Below are positions 1 to 10,419 of a stretch of 64,000 bases of DNA, in pieces; position 1 is the first letter of the stretch; every line of letters begins with the position of its first letter. The notes beneath the pieces are model-generated. The model was not told where the DNA came from. It saw only the letters and a list, made by a program, of their open reading frames with translations, and ran no database searches. Source of the stretch: Pseudomonas pisciculturae (GTDB lineage: Bacteria > Pseudomonadota > Gammaproteobacteria > Pseudomonadales > Pseudomonadaceae). The DNA lies in NCBI RefSeq assembly GCF_015461805.1, contig NZ_JACVZE010000004.1, positions 434,001 to 498,000 of the forward strand. Reading direction: 5' to 3'. The position numbers were made by a program, and so were the translations under genes.

Positions 1-330
1 CCGGAACAGGCCTGGCTGTGGGTGCTCAATAACCTGCTGCTGGTGACGTTAGTGGAGGAAGCGCTGTTCCGTGGCTACATCCAGGGCGGCCTGAGTCGGC
101 GCTTCAAGCACCTGCCTTATGGCGAAAACCTCGCACTGCTGTTGGCTTCACTGTTGTTCGGTCTGGTGCATATCGGGGCCGGCTGGCATTGGGTGCTGCT
201 GGCAAGCATCGCCGGGGTCGGTTATGGCCTGGCCTATCGCTTTGGGGGCCTGGGTGCTGCGATTGCTACGCACTTTGGCTTGAACCTGCTGCATTTTGGC
301 TTGTTCACCTACCCGATGTTGGCCGGTTGA
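1..330 (+). CDS. CPBP-family intramembrane metalloprotease, C-terminal part (cut by window edge)
   Basis: The reading frame is open from the first base, so the gene starts upstream of the window; 109 residues are visible. The fragment has the EExxxR motif (EEALFR) and, near the end, an HxxxN motif (HFGLN). These are metal-binding and catalytic signatures of the CPBP (CAAX protease and bacteriocin-processing, Abi) family. At least two hydrophobic segments are visible. CPBP proteins are membrane proteases with varied roles, and nothing here shows the substrate. It ends 73 bp before aer on the same strand. The family call is firm; the function is open. Confidence 0.8.
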   Translation, partial: PEQAWLWVLNNLLLVTLVEEALFRGYIQGGLSRRFKHLPYGENLALLLASLLFGLVHIGAGWHWVLLASIAGVGYGLAYRFGGLGAAIATHFGLNLLHFGLFTYPMLAG

Positions 331-403
331 TTGTTGCAAAAATAAGTTAAATAAACGTCCGCCGGTGCCGATAACCCCTGAAAGCCTTGCGGATTGAACA
401 ATC

Positions 404-1969
404 ATGCGTAATAACCAACCCGTTACCCAGCGCGAACGTACCTTCCCCGCTCAGCAACGGTTGATCTCCACCACAGATGCCAAGGGTGTGATCACTTACT
501 GTAACGACGCGTTTGTCGAGATCAGTGGGTACACACGCGACGAATTGGTCCGTGCACCGCACAACCTGGTCCGTCACCCGGATGTGCCGCCGGCGGTGTT
601 CGGGCATATGTGGTCGACGCTCAAACAAGGCTTGCCATGGATGGGCATTGTCAAGAATCGCTGCAAGAGCGGTGATCACTACTGGGTTAACGCCTATGTG
701 ACGCCGGTCTTCGAAGGCAACCAGGTGGTCGGCTACGAATCGGTGCGCATCAAGCCCACCGCCGAGCAGATCCGCCGCGCCGAAGCGCTCTACCAACGCA
801 TCAACCAGGGCAAGTCGGCCGTTCCCCAGCGCGACAAATGGCTGCCGGTGTTGCAGGACTGGCTGCCGTTTATCCTGGTGAGCCAGCTGAGCTTTATGAT
901 CGGCGCCACCCTCACCTCCCAATGGGGCTTTGCCCTGGCAGCAGGGTTGTCGGTGCCGTTGGGCCTGTTGGGCCTGAGCTGGCAACAGCGCGGCCTCAAG
1001 CGCCTGCTGCGTTTGGCCGAGCAGACCACCTCCGACCCGTTGATCGCGCAGATGTACACCGACAGCCGTGGCGCTCAGGCGCGGTTGGAGATGTCGATCC
1101 TCAGCCAGGAGGCGCGTCTGAAGACTTGCCTGACACGCCTGCAAGACACCGCCGAACACCTCAACGACCAGGCTGCACAGTCCAACACCCTGGCGCACAA
1201 CAGCTCCAGCGGCCTGGAACGCCAGCGCGTGGAAACCGAACAGGTCGCCACTGCGGTCAACCAGATGGCGGCGACTACCCAGGAAGTTGCCAGCCACGTG
1301 CAGCGCACCGCCGACGCGACCCAAGAGGCCAACCGCCTGACCGGTCGCGGCCGCGACATTGCCGGGGAAACCCGCGAGGCCATTCAACGCCTGTCGGTTG
1401 CCGTGGGGGAGACCGGTGTGACCGTTACCCAATTGGCCAAAGACAGCGATGAAATCGGCGGCGTGGTCGACGTGATCAAAGGCATCGCCGACCAGACCAA
1501 CCTGCTGGCACTCAACGCCGCCATCGAAGCGGCCCGTGCCGGCGAGATGGGCCGTGGTTTTGCGGTAGTGGCCGACGAAGTTCGCCAACTGGCGCAGCGC
1601 ACGGCCGAGTCCACCGGGCAGATCCACGCCCTGATCGCCAAGTTGCAGCAAACCGCTGCTGCTGCGGTGCAAACCATGGACGCCGGGCATCGCCAGGCTG
1701 AAGAAGGTGTGGCACGCGTAATGGAAGCGGACAAAGCGTTGGTGGGGATCAGTGAAGCGGTGGCGCATATCACCGACATGACCACGCAGATTGCGGCGGC
1801 GACTGAAGAGCAGAGCTCGGTGGCTGAAGAGATCAGCCGCAATATCAGCACCATTGCGCTGTTGGCGGATCAGACCTCGGAGCAAGCGTTGAACTCAGCG
1901 CAGTTGAGCGAGGAGTTGACGCATACGGCCAATTCCCAGTATTCGCTGGTGGAGCGTTTCAACCGGTAA
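404..1969 (+). CDS. aer: Aerotaxis receptor Aer (PAS + methyl-accepting chemotaxis domain)
   Basis: A 521-residue chemoreceptor. Residues 15-120 form a PAS domain of the Aer type ([12 protein letters not shown], then NLVRHPDVP), which in this family binds FAD and senses redox state. Residues about 146-195 are a hydrophobic membrane anchor with no large periplasmic domain, as expected for Aer. The rest is a coiled coil with the conserved MCP signalling hairpin at about 358-400 ([19 protein letters not shown]). It should signal through CheA/CheW to steer cells toward favourable oxygen levels. Its place next to the cbb3 oxidase genes matches the arrangement in other Pseudomonas and fits a shared role in oxygen response. 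Confidence 0.93.
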   Translation: MRNNQPVTQRERTFPAQQRLISTTDAKGVITYCNDAFVEISGYTRDELVRAPHNLVRHPDVPPAVFGHMWSTLKQGLPWMGIVKNRCKSGDHYWVNAYVTPVFEGNQVVGYESVRIKPTAEQIRRAEALYQRINQGKSAVPQRDKWLPVLQDWLPFILVSQLSFMIGATLTSQWGFALAAGLSVPLGLLGLSWQQRGLKRLLRLAEQTTSDPLIAQMYTDSRGAQARLEMSILSQEARLKTCLTRLQDTAEHLNDQAAQSNTLAHNSSSGLERQRVETEQVATAVNQMAATTQEVASHVQRTADATQEANRLTGRGRDIAGETREAIQRLSVAVGETGVTVTQLAKDSDEIGGVVDVIKGIADQTNLLALNAAIEAARAGEMGRGFAVVADEVRQLAQRTAESTGQIHALIAKLQQTAAAAVQTMDAGHRQAEEGVARVMEADKALVGISEAVAHITDMTTQIAAATEEQSSVAEEISRNISTIALLADQTSEQALNSAQLSEELTHTANSQYSLVERFNR

Positions 1970-1974
1970 ACCAC

Positions 1975-2073
1975 TATCGGGGGCAAGTCGAATCGTCGAA
2001 CCGCCCCTCCCACATTCGACCGCATTCCAAGGGATGTACACGGTTAACTGTGGGAGCGGGCTTGCCCCCGATG
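1975..2073. repeat. REP pair, one arm of the long variant type
   Basis: Two inverted copies of the Pseudomonas REP core lie about 70 bp apart between the ends of aer and the convergent hydrolase gene. The right arm reads GTGGGAGCGGGCTTGCCCCC. The left arm has the same ends but carries a 16-base insert (TCGAATCGTCGAACCG) where a normal core is continuous. The same insert recurs at 12.7 and 19.7 kb. Confidence 0.85.
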
Positions 2074-2078
2074 GGGCC

Positions 2079-2771
2079 CTAATAGCCCACCAAAAACTTG
2101 GCCACCTGCACCGCCGCAGCCTCCAAATGCTGCTCATGACTAAACCCCGAAGCCTTCAACGGCTTCAAGTCATGATCCCCCGCCACCAGCCACATCACCT
2201 CGATGCTCGGCGACAACACATACCCCTCCACCGCCGCCCGATTGCCCAAGGCATCGCGCTCGCCCTGCACGATCAACGTCGGCGTCTTCAACTCGGCCAA
2301 ATGCTCGACCCGTGGTTTTTCCGGTTTGCCCACCGCATAGAACGGATACCCCAGGCACACCAGCCCATCCGCGCCTAACTCATCGGCCAAAAGACTGGCC
2401 ATGCGCCCGCCCATGGACTTGCCGCCAATCGCCAGTTTCCCAGCGACATGACGTCGCACCTCGGCATACACCTCACGCCACGCCTCCAGCAGTTTGGGCG
2501 CTGGATTCGGTGGGCGTTTGCCGCCGTCCACACGGCGCTGCGCCATGTAGGGAAACTCAAAGCGCAACACGTTGACGCCGTGCCCGGCAAGGCGTGCAGC
2601 CATGTCGTTCATAAACCCGGAGTCCATCGGTGCGCCAGCGCCGTGGGCCAGGATCAACGTGACGGGTTCGGTTGAAGCCGCGCCGGTTGCCGCATCCCAT
2701 AACCACCCATGTGCCTGCACACACTGCGCCCATTGATCCCCGTCAATACTGGCCTTGTGCTCTTTGCCCAT
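2079..2771 (-). CDS. Alpha/beta hydrolase, KANL3/Tex30-like
   Basis: A 230-residue protein of the alpha/beta-hydrolase fold. It has an early [13 protein letters not shown] segment (oxyanion-hole region), the nucleophile elbow [10 protein letters not shown] with the likely catalytic Ser, and a late GDHDL segment that can supply the His. This pattern is that of the KANL3/Tex30-like dienelactone-hydrolase group; the substrate is unknown. The ATG at 2771 (MGKEHKAS) is preferred. An in-frame extension to 2858 is open, but it would run into the ccoN start region. It is divergent from ccoN, with the oxidase promoter region overlapping its first codons. Confidence 0.8.
   Translation of the reverse strand: MGKEHKASIDGDQWAQCVQAHGWLWDAATGAASTEPVTLILAHGAGAPMDSGFMNDMAARLAGHGVNVLRFEFPYMAQRRVDGGKRPPNPAPKLLEAWREVYAEVRRHVAGKLAIGGKSMGGRMASLLADELGADGLVCLGYPFYAVGKPEKPRVEHLAELKTPTLIVQGERDALGNRAAVEGYVLSPSIEVMWLVAGDHDLKPLKASGFSHEQHLEAAAVQVAKFLVGY
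2733..2746 (+). promoter_or_regulatory. ANR-box-like site upstream of the first ccoN
   Basis: The sequence TTGATCCCCGTCAA differs from the FNR/ANR consensus TTGAT-N4-ATCAA at one position. It sits 104 bp before the ccoN ATG, inside the first codons of the divergent hydrolase gene. The anr gene itself is 15.5 kb downstream. By position this operon matches P. aeruginosa cco2, which is known to be ANR-dependent. Binding is inferred. Confidence 0.6.
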
Positions 2772-2850
2772 GCTTGCCTCGCTATTTAGTCTGCCTATAA
2801 CTCCAGCCCAAGTGCCGCACTTGCTTGGGTTGAACCGTGGATGGGGAACC

Positions 2851-4275
2851 ATGAACACTACATTAAGTACCGCCTATAACTACAAGGTGGTCCGCCAATT
2901 CGCCATTATGACGGTGGTGTGGGGCATCGTCGGCATGGGGCTCGGGGTTTTTCTCGCCGCCCAATTGGTCTGGCCCGCTCTGAACTTCGATTTGCCCTGG
3001 ACCAGCTTCGGCCGCCTGCGCCCGTTGCACACCAACGCGGTGATCTTCGCTTTCGGTGGCTGCGCGCTGTTTGCCAGCTCCTTCTACTCGGTGCAACGCA
3101 CCTGCCAAACCCAGCTGTTTGCGCCGAAAATCGCCGCGTTCTGCTTCTGGGGCTGGCAGTTGGTCATCCTGTTGGCCGCGATTTCCTTGCCGCTGGGCTA
3201 CACCAGTTCCAAGGAATACGCCGAGCTGGAATGGCCGATCGACATTCTCATCACCATCGTCTGGGTGGCCTACGCCATCGTGTTCTTCGGCACGGTGATG
3301 AAGCGCAACACCAAACACATCTACGTGGGTAACTGGTTTTTCGGTGCGTTCATCATCACCGTGGCCATCCTGCATATCGTTAACAACCTGGAAATCCCGG
3401 TCAGCCTGACCAAGTCCTACTCCCTTTACGGCGGTGCGACGGATGCCATGGTGCAGTGGTGGTATGGGCATAACGCGGTAGGCTTTTTCCTCACTGCGGG
3501 CTTTTTGGGGATGATGTACTACTTCGTGCCCAAGCAGGCCGAGCGTCCGGTGTATTCGTACCGCTTGTCCATCGTGCACTTCTGGGCGCTGATCACCCTG
3601 TACATCTGGGCCGGCCCCCACCACTTGCACTACACCGCGCTGCCGGACTGGGCACAGTCACTGGGCATGGTGATGTCGCTGGTACTGCTGGCCCCGAGCT
3701 GGGGCGGCATGATCAACGGCATGATGACCCTGTCGGGCGCCTGGCATAAGTTGCGCAGCGACCCGATCCTGCGCTTCCTCGTGGTGTCGCTGGCGTTCTA
3801 CGGCATGTCGACCTTCGAAGGCCCGATGATGGCGATCAAGACCGTCAACGCCCTCTCCCACTACACCGACTGGACCATCGGCCACGTACACGCCGGTGCC
3901 TTGGGTTGGGTAGCGATGATCTCCATCGGCGCGCTGTACCACATGATCCCGAAAATCTTCGGTCGCGAGCAGATGTACAGCCTCGGCCTGATCAACGCGC
4001 ACTTCTGGCTGGCCACCATCGGCACCGTGCTCTACATCGCCTCGATGTGGGTCAACGGCATCGCCCAGGGCCTGATGTGGCGTGCGGTCAACGAAGACGG
4101 CACCTTGACCTACTCCTTCGTCGAAACCCTGGTGGCCAGCCACCCAGGCTTCATCGTGCGATTGGTGGGCGGCGCGGTGTTCCTCAGCGGCATGTTCCTG
4201 ATGGCTTACAACACTTGGCGCACCGTGCGTTCGGCGCAGCCTGTCGAAGCCGCCACCGCCACGCAGTTGGCCTGA
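2851..4275 (+). CDS. ccoN: cbb3 cytochrome c oxidase catalytic subunit CcoN (upstream copy)
   Basis: A 474-residue haem-copper oxidase subunit I with about 12 membrane helices. Characteristic cbb3 stretches are visible, including [19 protein letters not shown], the GPHHLHYT loop with its metal-ligand histidines, and [20 protein letters not shown]. It reduces oxygen at haem b3-CuB in the inner membrane with high oxygen affinity. The ATG at 2851 gives the standard N-terminus ([18 protein letters not shown]); an in-frame ATG nearly 100 bp further up is not needed. First gene of a complete ccoNOQP operon. In genus order it corresponds to P. aeruginosa ccoN2. It is very similar to the second copy at 7169. 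Confidence 0.96.
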   Translation: MNTTLSTAYNYKVVRQFAIMTVVWGIVGMGLGVFLAAQLVWPALNFDLPWTSFGRLRPLHTNAVIFAFGGCALFASSFYSVQRTCQTQLFAPKIAAFCFWGWQLVILLAAISLPLGYTSSKEYAELEWPIDILITIVWVAYAIVFFGTVMKRNTKHIYVGNWFFGAFIITVAILHIVNNLEIPVSLTKSYSLYGGATDAMVQWWYGHNAVGFFLTAGFLGMMYYFVPKQAERPVYSYRLSIVHFWALITLYIWAGPHHLHYTALPDWAQSLGMVMSLVLLAPSWGGMINGMMTLSGAWHKLRSDPILRFLVVSLAFYGMSTFEGPMMAIKTVNALSHYTDWTIGHVHAGALGWVAMISIGALYHMIPKIFGREQMYSLGLINAHFWLATIGTVLYIASMWVNGIAQGLMWRAVNEDGTLTYSFVETLVASHPGFIVRLVGGAVFLSGMFLMAYNTWRTVRSAQPVEAATATQLA

Positions 4276-4285
4276 GGAGTCAGTG

Positions 4286-4894
4286 ATGAAACACGAAACG
4301 ATTGAAAAAAACGTCGGCCTGCTGATGCTGCTGATGGTGCTGGCCGTGAGTATCGGCGGCCTGACCCAGATCGTCCCGCTGTTCTTCCAGGACGTGACCA
4401 ACAAGCCGGTGGAAGGCATGAAGCCCTACACTGCGCTGCAACTGGAAGGCCGCGACATCTACATCCGCGAAGGCTGTGTGCAGTGCCACTCGCAGATGAT
4501 CCGCCCGTTCCGCGCCGAGACCGAGCGCTACGGCCACTACTCGGTAGCCGGCGAAAGCGTATGGGACCACCCGTTCCTGTGGGGCTCCAAGCGCACCGGC
4601 CCGGACCTGGCCCGCGTTGGCGCACGCTACTCGGACGACTGGCACCGCGCCCACCTGTACAACCCGCGCAACGTGGTGCCCGAGTCGAAAATGCCGGCCT
4701 ACCCGTGGCTGGTCACCGCCCAGGTCGACAGCAGCCACACCGAGACCAAGTTGAAAGTGATGCGCACCCTCGGCGTGCCCTACACCGACGACGACATCAG
4801 TGGCGCCGTCGCCAGCCTCAAGGGCAAGACCGAGATGGACGCGCTGGTTTCATACCTGCAAGTGCTCGGCACTGCCATCAAGAGCAAGAGGTGA
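4286..4894 (+). CDS. ccoO: cbb3 oxidase mono-haem cytochrome c subunit CcoO (upstream copy)
   Basis: A 202-residue membrane-anchored cytochrome c. An N-terminal helix is followed by a periplasmic domain with one haem-binding CxxCH (CVQCHSQ) and the conserved [15 protein letters not shown] stretch. It passes electrons to the CcoN active site. The ATG at 4286 ([11 protein letters not shown]) follows a GAGGAG ribosome-binding site; an in-frame GTG one codon earlier is less likely. It begins 10 bp after ccoN and is followed 3 bp later by ccoQ, so the four genes are cotranscribed. Confidence 0.96.
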   Translation: MKHETIEKNVGLLMLLMVLAVSIGGLTQIVPLFFQDVTNKPVEGMKPYTALQLEGRDIYIREGCVQCHSQMIRPFRAETERYGHYSVAGESVWDHPFLWGSKRTGPDLARVGARYSDDWHRAHLYNPRNVVPESKMPAYPWLVTAQVDSSHTETKLKVMRTLGVPYTDDDISGAVASLKGKTEMDALVSYLQVLGTAIKSKR

Positions 4895-4897
4895 GCC

Positions 4898-5098
4898 ATG
4901 GGATTTGAATTCGATGCGGGCACCATCCGCGGCCTTGGCACGCTGGTAGTGGCTATCGCCTTTATCGGCCTGTCGCTGTGGGTGTTCAACAACCGGCGCA
5001 ACGCGGAATTCGAGCAGGCGCGCCTGCTGCCGTTCGCCGATGAACCTCTTCCATCCGACGCTCAAGAAGAGCCTGCAACAAGGAGCAATCGGCCATGA
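4898..5098 (+). CDS. ccoQ: cbb3 oxidase small subunit CcoQ (upstream copy)
   Basis: A 66-residue protein with a single membrane helix (about residues 8-28, [18 protein letters not shown]) followed by a charged tail ([19 protein letters not shown]). This is the usual CcoQ form. In the family it stabilises the oxidase complex and is not catalytic. It is 3 bp after ccoO and overlaps the ccoP start by four bases (ATGA), which suggests translational coupling. Confidence 0.92.
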   Translation: MGFEFDAGTIRGLGTLVVAIAFIGLSLWVFNNRRNAEFEQARLLPFADEPLPSDAQEEPATRSNRP

Positions 5099-6027
5099 CC
5101 CTATTTTGGAGTACATGGATCTGCGTACTGACCCTGGGCAGCCTGATCGGCCTGACCTGGCTGTTGATCGGCACCCGCAAGGGCGAAACCAAGGGCAGTG
5201 TGGACCAGACCATGGGCCACGCCTTTGACGGGATCGAGGAATACGACAACCCGCTGCCCCAGTGGTGGTTCATGCTGTTCGCCGGCACCCTGGTGTTTGC
5301 GGTCGGCTACCTGATCCTCTACCCGGGCCTGGGCAATTGGAAAGGCGTGCTGCCGGGCTATGAAGACGGCTGGACCCAGACCAAGGAGTGGGACAAGGAA
5401 ATGGCCAAGGCCAACGCCAAGTTCGGGCCGATCTTCGCCAAATTCGCTGCCATGCCTGTGGAAGAAGTGGCCAAAGACCCGCAGGCGTTGAAAATGGGCG
5501 GACGCCTGTTTGCCTCCAACTGCTCTGTATGCCACGGCTCGGATGCCAAGGGCGCGTTTGGCTTCCCGAACCTGGCGGACAACATCTGGCGCTGGGGCGG
5601 CTCAGCCGAGGCCATCAAGACCACGATCCTCAATGGTCGCCACGCGGCGATGCCGGCCTGGGGTGGCCTGTTGGGCGATGAAGGGGTGAAAAACGTCGCG
5701 GCCTATGTGCGTCACGAACTGGCCAAGCTGCCATTGCCAGCCGACAGCACTGCCGACCTGGCAAAGGGCCAAGCTTCGTACGCCTCCACGTGCGTGGCCT
5801 GCCACGGGCCAGAGGGCCACGGCATGGAAATCATGGGCGCGCCCGACCTGACCAAGCCCGCCGGCTACATCTACGGCACCGGCCTGGCGCAGTTGCAGCA
5901 GACCATCCGCCACGGCCGCCAGGGCCAGATGCCCGCACAGGATGTGCTGCAAGGGAATGACAAGGTGCACTTGTTGGCGGCGTATGTGTATAGCTTGTCC
6001 CATGGGGATGCCAAGACTGAACAATAG
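5095..6027 (+). CDS. ccoP: cbb3 oxidase di-haem cytochrome c subunit CcoP (upstream copy)
   Basis: A 310-residue subunit with two N-terminal membrane helices (about 1-25 and 55-78) and a periplasmic part holding two haem c motifs, [11 protein letters not shown] and [11 protein letters not shown]. It takes electrons from soluble or membrane cytochromes and hands them to CcoO/CcoN. The conserved [12 protein letters not shown] segment between the helices is present. It lacks about 15 residues (a loop before the first cytochrome domain) that are present in the second copy at 9407. Last gene of the operon, followed by a terminator. Confidence 0.96.
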   Translation: MTLFWSTWICVLTLGSLIGLTWLLIGTRKGETKGSVDQTMGHAFDGIEEYDNPLPQWWFMLFAGTLVFAVGYLILYPGLGNWKGVLPGYEDGWTQTKEWDKEMAKANAKFGPIFAKFAAMPVEEVAKDPQALKMGGRLFASNCSVCHGSDAKGAFGFPNLADNIWRWGGSAEAIKTTILNGRHAAMPAWGGLLGDEGVKNVAAYVRHELAKLPLPADSTADLAKGQASYASTCVACHGPEGHGMEIMGAPDLTKPAGYIYGTGLAQLQQTIRHGRQGQMPAQDVLQGNDKVHLLAAYVYSLSHGDAKTEQ

Positions 6028-6043
6028 TCAGCCTGTTTAACCC

Positions 6044-6078
6044 AAAGCCCTGCCAGGTAACACTGGCGGGGCTTTTTT
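6044..6078 (+). terminator. Rho-independent terminator after the first cco operon
   Basis: An imperfect GC-rich hairpin (AAGCCCTGCCAG pairing with CTGGCGGGGCTT, with small bulges) is followed directly by a run of six T. It lies 17 bp after the ccoP stop and closes the first ccoNOQP operon. Confidence 0.85.
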
Positions 6079-6153
6079 ATGGGCACGGCCTTGCTACCCG
6101 CCGCAGCGAAGTAGTAACGTTGCTACATTCACTCTCATCCGGGGAGTCACCCC

Positions 6154-6408
6154 ATGACGATCACCACGATTTCCAGTCGCGAATTCAATCACGACACAAG
6201 CGGTGCCAAAAAAGCCACCCGCCAAGGGCCGGTTTTCATCACCGATCGCGGCAAGCCAGCCCATGTACTGCTAAGCATTGAGGACTACCAGAAATTGACC
6301 GGCCTGAACGCCGACATCGTCGACCTGCTGGTAATGCCGCAAGCCGCTGATATCGAATTCGAAACCGAACGCGGCGTGATCACTCATCGACCCGTGGACC
6401 TTTCTTGA
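6154..6408 (+). CDS. Phd/YefM-family antitoxin
   Basis: An 84-residue protein with the Phd/YefM N-terminal fold: SSREFNHDTSGAKKATRQGPVFITDRGKPAHVLLSIEDYQKL. This segment binds operator DNA, and the acidic C-terminus (residues about 55-84) should bind and block the toxin. The ATG at 6154 follows GGGGAG. Its stop codon overlaps the toxin start by one base (TGATG), the coupled layout of type II toxin-antitoxin operons. It probably represses its own promoter. The pair lies between two cbb3 oxidase operons, an odd place for it. Confidence 0.88.
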   Translation: MTITTISSREFNHDTSGAKKATRQGPVFITDRGKPAHVLLSIEDYQKLTGLNADIVDLLVMPQAADIEFETERGVITHRPVDLS

Positions 6409-6818
6409 TGTATCTACTCGACACCAACGTTATTTCTGAACTGCGCAAACCCCAGGCCGATGCAAATGTCGTCGCCTGGGCCAAGAGCATCCTTGCATCA
6501 CGCATGTTCATATCGGCGATTACGCTCAAGGAGCTGGAAACGGGGGTGTTGCGCATGGAGCGGCGAGATCCGGCGCAGGGTAAGATTTTGCGCACCTGGC
6601 TCAAGCGCCACGTGATGCCCGCATTTGATGCGCGAATCCTGCCAGTGGATGCTGCCGTCGCATTGCGCTGCGCGCACCTGCATGTGCCTGATCAGGCTAA
6701 CGAAAGCGACGCACTGATCGCGGCAACCGCGTTGGTACACGGGTTTACGGTTGTCACGCGTAACGTCAATGACTTCAGGCCGAGTGGCGTTGCATTGATC
6801 AATCCTTGGGATGAATGA
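6408..6818 (+). CDS. VapC/FitB-like PIN-domain toxin
   Basis: A 136-residue PIN-domain protein, predicted Mg-dependent ribonuclease toxin. The expected acidic residues are visible: D5 (MYLLDTNVISEL), E42 (LKELETG), D101 (NESDALIAA) and D122 (RNVNDF). PIN toxins of type II modules cleave tRNA or rRNA; the target here is unknown. It is coupled to the upstream Phd-type antitoxin by a one-base overlap. The ATG at 6408 is chosen over an in-frame TTG one codon earlier. All motif residues are intact, so the toxin looks functional. Confidence 0.88.
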   Translation: MYLLDTNVISELRKPQADANVVAWAKSILASRMFISAITLKELETGVLRMERRDPAQGKILRTWLKRHVMPAFDARILPVDAAVALRCAHLHVPDQANESDALIAATALVHGFTVVTRNVNDFRPSGVALINPWDE

Positions 6819-7168
6819 CCGGTCCCACTGGCAAAAAGACCTCAACTGCTGCTGACAAAGACCCTGCGACCCTTTGTCACCCCCCTCCAAAGCACAACTT
6901 TCCCCCCCTGCCATTCGGGTCTACGCTTGCTCCACAGCGGGTCGATTCTGGCGTGCGCAACGGCGTTCGTTGCACCCCCGAAAAATTCCTGTCCACTTGA
7001 TCAGCTTTCGAATTTGGATTTTGTCCTTACACCAAACAGGGAAAGGGCGCAGAATCTGGCGTGGGACGCCTTGACACAGGTCAGCGTTGCGTTGCATTGG
7101 CCTCTCGCTTTCTACATACTTGCGGCCGATTTCTACCTATAAAAATACTTAAACCGTGGAACCTTAGA
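6819..7168 (+). other. 350-bp gap before the second cco operon, promoter region
   Basis: No convincing gene. The stretch is pyrimidine-rich on the left and becomes AT-rich just before ccoN (TATAAA at 7138-7143). A TTGACACAGGTCAG sequence at 7071-7084 is only a weak ANR-like palindrome. No good ANR box is visible, in contrast to the first operon. This fits the known constitutive expression of the positionally equivalent P. aeruginosa cco1 operon. Confidence 0.5.
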
Positions 7169-8611
7169 ATGAGCACAGCAATCAGTCCGACTGCTTATAA
7201 CTATAAGGTAGTCCGCCAGTTCGCCATCATGACGGTGGTCTGGGGGATCCTTGGCATGGGGCTCGGGGTGTTCATCGCCTCGCAATTGGTCTGGCCGGAA
7301 TTGAACTTCGGCTTGCCCTGGACGACCTTCGGTCGCCTGCGCCCGCTGCACACCAACCTGGTGATCTTCGCCTTCGGCGGCTGTGCATTGTTTGCCACCT
7401 CCTACTATGTCGTGCAGCGAACCTGCCAGACGCGACTGATCTCAGACGGCCTCGCCGCCTTCACCTTCTGGGGTTGGCAAGCGGTCATCGTGAGCGCCAT
7501 CGTCACCCTGCCCCTGGGCTACACCACCACCAAGGAATACGCCGAGCTGGAATGGCCCATCGCCATTTTGCTGGCGATTGTGTGGGTCACCTACGCCGTG
7601 GTGTTCTTCGGCACCATCGTCAAGCGCAAGACCAAGCACATCTATGTGGGCAACTGGTTCTACGGGGCGTTTATCCTGGTGACGGCGATGCTGCACATCG
7701 TCAACCACGCCTCCTTGCCGGTGAACCTGTTCAAGTCCTACTCGGCCTACGCCGGGGCGACGGACGCGATGATCCAGTGGTGGTACGGCCACAACGCGGT
7801 GGGTTTTTTCCTGACTACCGGTTTTCTGGGGATGATGTACTACTTCGTGCCTAAACAGGCCGAACGTCCTATTTACTCGTACCGTTTGTCCATCGTGCAC
7901 TTCTGGGCGCTGATCACCCTGTACATCTGGGCAGGCCCCCACCACTTGCACTACACCGCGCTGCCGGATTGGGCGCAGTCGTTGGGCATGGCGATGTCGA
8001 TTATCCTGCTGGCCCCGAGTTGGGGCGGCATGATCAACGGCATGATGACCCTCTCGGGCGCCTGGCATAAATTGCGCACCGACCCGATCCTGCGCTTCCT
8101 CGTGGTCTCCCTGGCGTTCTACGGCATGTCGACCTTCGAAGGGCCGATGATGGCGATCAAGACCGTCAACTCGCTGTCCCACTACACCGACTGGACCATC
8201 GGCCACGTACACGCCGGCGCCCTCGGTTGGGTAGCGATGATCTCTATCGGCGCGATCTACCACATGATCCCAAGACTGTTCGGCCGCGTGCAGATGCACA
8301 GCGTCGGGCTGATCAATGCGCACTTCTGGCTGGCCACCATCGGCACCGTGCTCTACATCGCCTCGATGTGGGTCAACGGCATCACCCAGGGCCTGATGTG
8401 GCGTGCAATCAACGATGACGGCACCCTCACCTACTCGTTCGTCGAAGCGCTGCAAGCCAGCCACCCGGGCTTTATCGTGCGCGCCTTGGGCGGCGCATTC
8501 TTTGCCTCCGGTATGTTCCTGATGGCCTACAACGTCTGGCGCACCGTGCGTGCCTCTGACCCTGCAGAAGCCGAAGCCGCCGCCAAGATTGCCGTTGTGG
8601 GAGCCCACTGA
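7169..8611 (+). CDS. ccoN: cbb3 cytochrome c oxidase catalytic subunit CcoN (downstream copy)
   Basis: A 480-residue CcoN paralogue, nearly collinear with the copy at 2851 and sharing long identical stretches around the metal ligands ([35 protein letters not shown]). Differences lie mainly in the N-terminus ([13 protein letters not shown]), the second and third helices and the C-terminal tail. The ATG at 7169 gives the standard start; the open frame to 7061 has no family match. In gene order this is the equivalent of P. aeruginosa ccoN1. Its stop overlaps ccoO (TGATG). Confidence 0.96.
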   Translation: MSTAISPTAYNYKVVRQFAIMTVVWGILGMGLGVFIASQLVWPELNFGLPWTTFGRLRPLHTNLVIFAFGGCALFATSYYVVQRTCQTRLISDGLAAFTFWGWQAVIVSAIVTLPLGYTTTKEYAELEWPIAILLAIVWVTYAVVFFGTIVKRKTKHIYVGNWFYGAFILVTAMLHIVNHASLPVNLFKSYSAYAGATDAMIQWWYGHNAVGFFLTTGFLGMMYYFVPKQAERPIYSYRLSIVHFWALITLYIWAGPHHLHYTALPDWAQSLGMAMSIILLAPSWGGMINGMMTLSGAWHKLRTDPILRFLVVSLAFYGMSTFEGPMMAIKTVNSLSHYTDWTIGHVHAGALGWVAMISIGAIYHMIPRLFGRVQMHSVGLINAHFWLATIGTVLYIASMWVNGITQGLMWRAINDDGTLTYSFVEALQASHPGFIVRALGGAFFASGMFLMAYNVWRTVRASDPAEAEAAAKIAVVGAH

Positions 8612-9219
8612 TGAAGCATGAAGTAGTCGAGAAGAATATCGGCCTGCTGGCCTTCTTCATGGTCATCGCCGTGAGCATCGGCGGCCTGACCCAGATCGTT
8701 CCGCTGTTTTTCCAGGACGTGACCAACAAGCCGGTCGAAGGCATGAAGCCACGCACCGCCCTTGAGCTGGAAGGCCGCGACGTTTACATCGCCAACGGGT
8801 GCGTGGGCTGCCACTCGCAGATGATCCGCCCGTTCCGCGCCGAAACCGAACGCTACGGCCACTATTCGGTGGCCGGTGAAAGCGTGTGGGACCACCCGTT
8901 CCTGTGGGGTTCCAAACGTACCGGGCCAGACCTGGCCCGTGTGGGTGGGCGTTACTCCGATGACTGGCAACGTGCGCACTTGTACAACCCGCGCAACGTG
9001 GTGCCTGAGTCGAAAATGCCGGCGTACCCGTTCCTCGTGGAAAACAAGCTCGACGGCAAGGACACCGCCAAGAAGATGGAAGTCTTGCGCACCCTGGGCG
9101 TGCCCTACACCGATGAAGACATCGCCGGTGCAGCCGCAGCCGTGAAGGGCAAGACCGAAATGGACGCATTGGTGGCCTACCTGCAAGGCCTTGGCACCCT
9201 CATCAAAAGCAAACGGTGA
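8611..9219 (+). CDS. ccoO: cbb3 oxidase mono-haem cytochrome c subunit CcoO (downstream copy)
   Basis: A 202-residue paralogue of the CcoO at 4286, with one membrane helix and a single haem motif (CVGCHSQ, where the first copy has CVQCHSQ). The [15 protein letters not shown] and [17 protein letters not shown] segments are conserved. Its ATG overlaps the ccoN stop codon, so translation is probably coupled. It ends 5 bp before the ATG of ccoQ. Confidence 0.96.
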   Translation: MKHEVVEKNIGLLAFFMVIAVSIGGLTQIVPLFFQDVTNKPVEGMKPRTALELEGRDVYIANGCVGCHSQMIRPFRAETERYGHYSVAGESVWDHPFLWGSKRTGPDLARVGGRYSDDWQRAHLYNPRNVVPESKMPAYPFLVENKLDGKDTAKKMEVLRTLGVPYTDEDIAGAAAAVKGKTEMDALVAYLQGLGTLIKSKR

Positions 9220-9224
9220 CCTTC

Positions 9225-9410
9225 ATGGATATCGGGATGATTCGTGGCCTGGGCACCGTTGTGGTGATGGTGGCCTTTATCGGCCTGGCGCTGTGGGTGT
9301 TCAGCCCGCGGCGCAAGTCGGAGTTTGACGACGCAACCATGCTGCCCTTCGCGGATGACCCCGAAGCCATCAAGCACGTCGAGCAAGCTTCTAGGAGTAA
9401 CAAAGAATGA
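9225..9410 (+). CDS. ccoQ: cbb3 oxidase small subunit CcoQ (downstream copy)
   Basis: A 61-residue single-helix protein ([20 protein letters not shown] onward) with a charged tail ending SRSNKE. Its role is to stabilise the complex. The ATG at 9225 is preferred; an in-frame GTG at 9216 would overlap the end of ccoO. It overlaps ccoP by four bases (ATGA), the same coupling as in the first operon. Confidence 0.92.
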   Translation: MDIGMIRGLGTVVVMVAFIGLALWVFSPRRKSEFDDATMLPFADDPEAIKHVEQASRSNKE

Positions 9411-10384
9411 CTACGTTCTGGAGTCTGTACGTCACAGTCCTCAGTCTGGGTACCATCTTCGCCCTGACCTGGCTGCTGCTGTCGACCCGCAAGGGCCAGC
9501 GCGCCGAGCAAACCGACGAGACCGTCGGCCACTCGTTCGATGGCATCGAGGAGTACGACAACCCGCTGCCCAAGTGGTGGTTCATGCTGTTCGTCGGCAC
9601 CATCATCTTCGCCCTGGGTTACCTGGTGCTGTACCCCGGCCTGGGCAACTGGAAGGGCCTGCTGCCGGGCTACAACTACCTCGACACCGACAAGCAAACC
9701 CCCTTCGCCAATGGCCAGACCGGCTGGACCGGCGTGCACGAATGGGAAAAGGAAATGGCCAAGTCGGACGCCAAGTTCGGCCCGATCTTCGCCAAATTCG
9801 CCTCGATGCCGATTGAAGAAGTCGCCAAAGACCCGCAAGCCTTGAAGATGGGCGGCCGTTTGTTCGCCTCCAACTGCTCGGTGTGCCACGGTTCCGACGC
9901 CAAGGGTGCCTATGGTTTTCCCAACCTGACCGACGCTGATTGGCGCTGGGGCGGCGCGCCCGAGACCATCAAGGAAACCATCATGAAGGGCCGTCACGCC
10001 GCCATGCCGGGCTGGCTTGATAGCTTGAAAGAACAAGGTGTCAGCGACGTGGCTGCGTATGTAGTCACCAACCTCGACGGCCGCAAGCTGCCGGAAGGCG
10101 CCAAGGCCGACGTGGCCAACGGCGAGAAAATCTTCGGCACCTACTGCGTCGCCTGCCACGGCCCACAAGGCAAAGGCACCCCGGCCCTGGGCGCGCCTGA
10201 CCTGACTCACCCTGGCGCGTTCATCTACGGTTCGAGCTTTGCCCAACTGCAACAGACCATCCGCTTCGGTCGCCAGGGCCAGATGCCGGCGCAGGAGCAA
10301 TTGCAGGGTAATGACAAGGTGCACTTGTTGGCGGCTTATGTTTACAGCTTGTCCCATGGGGATAAGAAGGCGCAGGAGCAGTAA
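9407..10384 (+). CDS. ccoP: cbb3 oxidase di-haem cytochrome c subunit CcoP (downstream copy)
   Basis: A 325-residue subunit with two membrane helices and two CxxCH haem sites ([11 protein letters not shown] and [11 protein letters not shown]). It has an extra loop ([16 protein letters not shown], about residues 92-107) that is absent from the first copy. It feeds electrons to CcoO/CcoN. Last gene of the second operon. No hairpin with a T-run follows; a REP pair begins 35 bp downstream and may act as the 3-prime boundary. Confidence 0.96.
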   Translation: MTTFWSLYVTVLSLGTIFALTWLLLSTRKGQRAEQTDETVGHSFDGIEEYDNPLPKWWFMLFVGTIIFALGYLVLYPGLGNWKGLLPGYNYLDTDKQTPFANGQTGWTGVHEWEKEMAKSDAKFGPIFAKFASMPIEEVAKDPQALKMGGRLFASNCSVCHGSDAKGAYGFPNLTDADWRWGGAPETIKETIMKGRHAAMPGWLDSLKEQGVSDVAAYVVTNLDGRKLPEGAKADVANGEKIFGTYCVACHGPQGKGTPALGAPDLTHPGAFIYGSSFAQLQQTIRFGRQGQMPAQEQLQGNDKVHLLAAYVYSLSHGDKKAQEQ

Positions 10385-10419
10385 GGCTGTTGTGGATGAC
10401 TAAAACCACAACAAATCAA

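Noticed and set aside
347..1885. A 512-codon open frame antisense to aer
   Set aside because: It mirrors the aer gene exactly, has no family-like motifs and reflects the GC-rich codon pattern, which keeps antisense frames open.
7000..7013. TTGATCAGCTTTCG as a second ANR candidate before ccoN
   Set aside because: Only the left half-site fits; the right half-site is absent.
7071..7084. TTGACACAGGTCAG as an ANR box for the second ccoN
   Set aside because: Three mismatches to TTGAT-N4-ATCAA and no -10 at the right distance. It may be chance.
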